Shown here piece by piece: positions 60,601 to 64,000 of a DNA stretch of 64,000 nt. Position 1 is the stretch's first letter, and the number at the start of each line of letters is the position of its first letter. The DNA comes from Epinephelus fuscoguttatus (Eukaryota; Chordata; Actinopteri; Perciformes; Serranidae): assembly GCF_011397635.1 (NCBI RefSeq), contig NC_064770.1, positions 26,863,603 through 26,927,602 on the forward strand, in the 5' to 3' direction. A program made the position numbers and the translations under genes. Below the pieces are notes generated by a model. It did no database searches. It worked only from the letters and a program-made list of their open reading frames with translations, and was not told the origin of the DNA.

Positions 60601-63600
60601 CAAAAATGTTTTGCCCTGGTCAAGGTCACTTTGGACATTTAGCCATCATCAAGCTGTATGCTATGTTACAATAGATGGTACATTCAAAGTATATTAAAAT
60701 ATCTTACTGTTTCTAGGTGGTAAAATGTCATAGTCTTCTTCTGGTCTGCCCTCTGCATTGTTCAACCAACTGGACCACTGAGAACTGTTGATACTGGCAC
60801 CTGAAAACAGAGTACTAGTCAGAACACTGTAGCTGAAAGGACAACTCAGACAGTAATTCAGTCCCATCTACAGACATGTTGGCTCTCAGTATATTAGTGT
60901 GGAGACCCAATTTGAGTTTTAGACCTTGAGAGAGAGGACAGTTTTGGAAAGTGAGGACATCACCTTCAGACAGACCTTCCAATATCTGCTGGATGGTCAG
61001 ATTTGGTTTTAATGTTCAGGTTAGAAATAAGGGTTTAGTTCAGGTAAGGCATTTAGTTGTGATGGTTAGGGTTCGGGTATGGTTTAGGGCAGCATCTCTC
61101 AAATGGGAGTACGTATACCACTGGGGGTACTGTTCATATAAATTGCCTCCCTGCCATTGAGAATGACAGAGATCCTCAGTAAAGCACAAGCCCATGTTTC
61201 TCACTAAATCATAAGTGCAACTTACCAAAACGACACAGTTTAATGCACCTACAGTGCTGTCCTTGTGTTGAATAATTAGTTTGCCATGACTATGGGGATG
61301 GATTATAAACATTTGAAATGTAGCATTTACAAGTTGTTGTTATGGCATAGCACTGTATTGTACCTCTTTGGTTTTTTCTACCAAAAATGTTTTGCCCTGG
61401 TCAAGGTCACTTTGGACATTTAGCCATCATCAAGCTGTATGCTATGTTACAATAGATGGTACATTCAAAGTATATTAAAATATCTTACTGTTTCTAGGTG
61501 GTAAAATGTCATAGTCTTCTTCTGGTCTGCCCTCTGCATTGTTCAACCAACTGGACCACTGAGAACTGTTGAGACTGGCACCTGAAAACAGAGTACGAGT
61601 CAGAACGCTGTAGCTGAAAGGACAACTCGGACAGTAATTCAATCCCATCTTTAGACATGCTGGCTCTCAGTATGTAGGCTTAGTGTAGTGTACATAGTGT
61701 GACATTACAGGTCCTCACCTTCAGACAGACCTTCCAAGGCCTGTTTGAGGTTCAGACTTGGTTTTAATGTTCAGGTTAGAAATAAGGTTTAGGTAAGGCA
61801 TTTAGCTGTGATGGTTAGGGTATGGTTTAGGGCAGTGCCTCTTAAATGGGAGGATTACAGTATACTCCTGGGGGTACTGTGGAGTACTGTGAGACTTTGT
61901 TTTTAAATGTCAATCTAAGTTGCCTTCCTGCCATTGAGAATGACAGAGATCCTCAGTAACGCAAGAGGGTCACTTTGGACATTTAGACCTCATCAACTGG
62001 TATGCTGTGTTATAAAAGATGGTACATTCAAAGAATATTAATATATCATACTGTTTCTTGGTGGCAAAATGTCATAGTCTTCTTCTGGTCTGCCCTCTGC
62101 ATTGTTCAGCCCACTGGACCACTGAGAACTGTTGAGACTGGCACCTGAAAACAGAGTACTAGTCAGAACACTGTAGCTGAAACGACAACTCAGTTCAAGA
62201 CTATCAAGCCAGACAGTAATTTAATCCCATCTATAGACATGTGTAGTGTAGTGTACATAGTGTGACATTACTATATACCTCTACCATGTATTTGTACTTT
62301 TACATCTGTCACAGTGAAAACCAATTTGACCTTAAGGGTGAGGACAGTTTTGGAAAGTGAGGACATTTTGGCAGGTCCTTCAAAGGCCTGTTTGAGGTTC
62401 AGACTTGGTTTAATGTTTGGGAATTAAGGCTTAGGTTAGAGTTAGGGTTGGGTTTAGGCACTTAGTTGTGATGGTTACAGTTAAAGAATGGTTTAGGGCA
62501 GTGTTTTCTCAAATGGGGGTGCGCATCATCATCATAACCATCATCAAGCTGTATGTTATGTCATAATAGAGAATACATTCAAAGTATATTAAAATATCAT
62601 ACTGTTTCTGGGTGGTAAAAAGTCGTAGAGTCCTTCTTGTCTGTCCTCTGCATTGTTCAGCCCACTGGACCACTGAGAACTGTTGAGACTGTCACCTGAA
62701 AGCAGAGTATTTATTAGAACCATGAGTTAAAATGACAACTCAGTTCAAGACTTAAAGGGGAACTTCAGTATTTTACAACCTGGACCCTGTTGCCCATTTT
62801 TTGTGTCTGAGTCACTTATGGAGACATTGAATTTTGTTTCTCTGCTACAGGCTGCAGCACTCTCACTCAATACTGGACCAACTTCAAAAAATGTTGTCTC
62901 CAGCAGTCACTTAGAAACATAAACATGGGAAATAGGGTCCACGTTGAAAAATGCACAAGCTACCCTTTAACAGTGAATTGGTCAAATAAATACTTGTAGA
63001 GGTGCAAATATGCAAATCAATTCAAAGTTTACCACTGTGATGCTGGTAGCTACTGGACGGCAGTGTGCTTTGGTGCACCTCACTGGCCTCCTCTCTGTTC
63101 AGCGCCTCAGACAGACATGCAATGCTACTGATCTCAGGGTGGATGTGTCCCGTAGGAGCAGGGGCAGAGAGGGGCCGGGCAGGCAGCAACTGCTTCACAC
63201 TCTCACTGTGTGAGCAGTCATATCTCTCCTGCTGCTCACACACATTAAGCCTGAGGAGAAGAGAAATGGTCAGTGCCTGGAACTTGGATTGTTTTAGTTC
63301 AAGTTTAGCAGTGGTGGAATGTAATGAAGTACATTTACTCAAGTACTGTACCTAAAATTCAAGGTACTTGTATTTTACTTGAGCAATTCCCTGTTATGCA
63401 CCTTTACACTTGAAGGTACCACATCTCTGAGGCAAATGTTCCTACACTAATAGTGCATTTAGCTGATAGTACTTTTACTTCAGTGAGTAAAGGATCTTCG
63501 GTAACACTTTAGTTAAAGGTCAGGTCTATAATGCATTATGAGCACATTCATAAGACATTATAACACATTTATAAGGCTTTATAAACGTTGTTACAAATGT

Positions 63601-64000
63601 AAATAATCATGTATGACAACTTATAACAAGGTTTATAAAGTATTATAAGTGGTTACATAATGCATTATAAATTCAGCATTCATAATGCTTTATACTTCCA
63701 TGCCAAAGTGACAACAGTGTTTGAAAGAAGAATCTGAAGTACTGGGTTAATTAGCACATTATAACTATCATAACTTTAGCCAGTTATAAAGACTCAAAGA
63801 ACTGCTCTGACATATAATAAATGCTTAATTTCTGAAACGGAATAATGCCAGTACTCTTTCACCACTGAAGTTTGACTTATAATGACGGGAAAATCCTCGT
63901 TACTTACTGTCTGCCTCTGGTGTCTGAAACCACAGAGGACGAAAGATTCATGGCTTGCCACAGGTGTCCTACCCACTCTTTTCTGAGAGCTGCCGTCTCT
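57685..64000 (-). CDS. Receptor tail with six tandem tyrosine-motif exons (CD5/CD6-like?)
   Basis: The 3' part of a minus-strand gene whose start is outside the window. Exons in transcript order: 63908->64000, 63033-63250, six 93-bp exons (62603-62695, 62052-62144, 61489-61581, 60708-60800, 59927-60019, 59198-59290), 59000-59086, 58830-58895, 57685-57722 (TGA). All junctions after the second exon are phase 1. The first exon reads ALRKEWVGHLWQAMNLSSS, recalling the juxtamembrane part of CD5 (QWIGPTGMN). Each 31-residue repeat has SSQW, NNAEGRPEE and DYDILPxRN; the first copy has YDFLPPRN. Then come GVYDSPISY and SVYDVPSSL, and the end NGAYWRI. There is no domain other than these phosphotyrosine-type sites, so it is a cytoplasmic signalling tail. 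The CD5/CD6 assignment is inference from short similarities; a scavenger-type or other lymphocyte receptor is possible. Confidence 0.7.
58313..58327. promoter_or_regulatory. Perfect ERE-like palindrome 1
   Basis: AGGTCACAGTGACCT equals the consensus estrogen response element (AGGTCA-n3-TGACCT). Function is untested. Confidence 0.5.
58436..58463. promoter_or_regulatory. Perfect ERE-like palindrome 2 plus DR1
   Basis: AGGTCACAGTGACCT (58436-58450), directly followed by TGACCTTTGACCA (58451-58463), a DR1-type pair as bound by RXR/PPAR/HNF4 dimers. A further perfect DR1, TGACCTTTGACCT, lies at 58068-58080. Confidence 0.5.
59198..62695 (-). repeat. Six-copy exon array
   Basis: Six 93-bp exons, all the same length and phase, spaced 729, 781, 781, 563 and 551 bases start to start (left to right). 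The flanking intron sequence is also shared (GTCAAGGTCACTTTGGACAT, GTTTAGGGCAG), so whole exon-plus-intron units were duplicated. Confidence 0.92.
59927..61488 (-). repeat. Two nearly identical 781-bp tandem units
   Basis: Units 59927-60707 and 60708-61488 have exactly equal length and differ at only a handful of positions that I could see (for example CTGGACGG/CTGGATGG at 60212/60993 and AAATTGTAAG/AAATCATAAG at 60424/61205). The introns are as similar as the exons, so the duplication is recent or gene conversion keeps them alike. Confidence 0.92.
62752..62970. mobile_element. 219-bp TTAA-flanked MITE
   Basis: The left end TTAAAGGGGAACTTCAGTAT and the right end (read backwards) TTAAAGGGTAGCTTGTGCAT are imperfect inverted repeats of about 38 bases, both ending in AACxTGGACCCT. 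TTAA at both edges suggests piggyBac- or Kolobok-type mobilisation. Confidence 0.75.
63310..63490. repeat. CAGTGGTGGAA element end
   Basis: CAGTGGTGGAATGTAATGAA followed by ACTCAAGTACTGTA and repeated TACTT words is the same fish hAT-like family as at 30818-31927. Only one end is seen. Confidence 0.6.
63500..63720. repeat. Dispersed repeat of TTATAA/CATTCATAA words
   Basis: Many copies of CATTATA, TTTATAAGGC and ATAATGCATT words within 200 bases; this pattern is common in teleost introns. No coding potential. Confidence 0.5.

Noticed and set aside
63022-63342. Single-exon 106-codon gene
   Set aside because: Its middle part is a real exon (63033-63250) of the larger receptor gene; the ends are intron.

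Overview
The window is nuclear DNA of a ray-finned (teleost) fish. Genes are split into small exons with GT-AG introns, the intergenic DNA is AT-rich and full of fish-type Tc1, hAT, TTAA-type and L2/L1 elements, and the proteins are clear vertebrate orthologues. All gene models were joined by hand by matching splice sites and reading phase. No database was searched, so gene names rest on recognised protein sequence.

Layout. (1) 162-9259, plus strand: the 3' part of tnrc6c (GW182 family, miRNA silencing), 15 exons with UBA, Q-rich, PAM2 and RRM regions, then a 3'UTR of about 6.9 kb ending at an AATAAA at 16151. (2) 16360-20665, minus: a four-exon, 240-residue CD7-like single-Ig membrane receptor. 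(3) 20666-24304: gene-free DNA with microsatellites and a truncated Tc1-like transposon. (4) 24305-28215 and 30023-33371, plus: two tandem zp3-like egg-coat genes with the same early exon phases, similar promoters and nearly absent 3'UTRs. (5) 33384-36906: gene-free DNA with tRNA-like/SINE-like pieces and a perfectly placed 700-bp palindrome. (6) 40227-48130, minus: complete znf207 (BuGZ), 11 exons, with a 3.3 kb 3'UTR. (7) 49872-55209, plus: complete C17orf75 (Njmu-R1) orthologue, 9 exons, including an AT-AC U12-type intron. znf207 and this gene are head-to-head neighbours as in human 17q11.2. (8) 57685 to beyond 64000, minus: the cytoplasmic tail of a lymphocyte-type receptor, tentatively CD5/CD6-like.

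The most unusual locus is the last one. A 93-bp phase-1 exon encoding a 31-residue module with a YDIL-type tyrosine motif is present six times in a row. Two adjacent 781-bp exon-plus-intron units are almost identical, so the array expanded recently. Downstream exons add YDSP and YDVP sites. The last intron carries a minisatellite with two perfect AGGTCA-n3-TGACCT palindromes and DR1-type half-site pairs.

The genes do not form a single pathway. The window joins loci that in human lie on 17q25 (TNRC6C, CD7) and 17q11 (ZNF207, C17orf75), with egg-coat and immune-receptor genes between and beside them.
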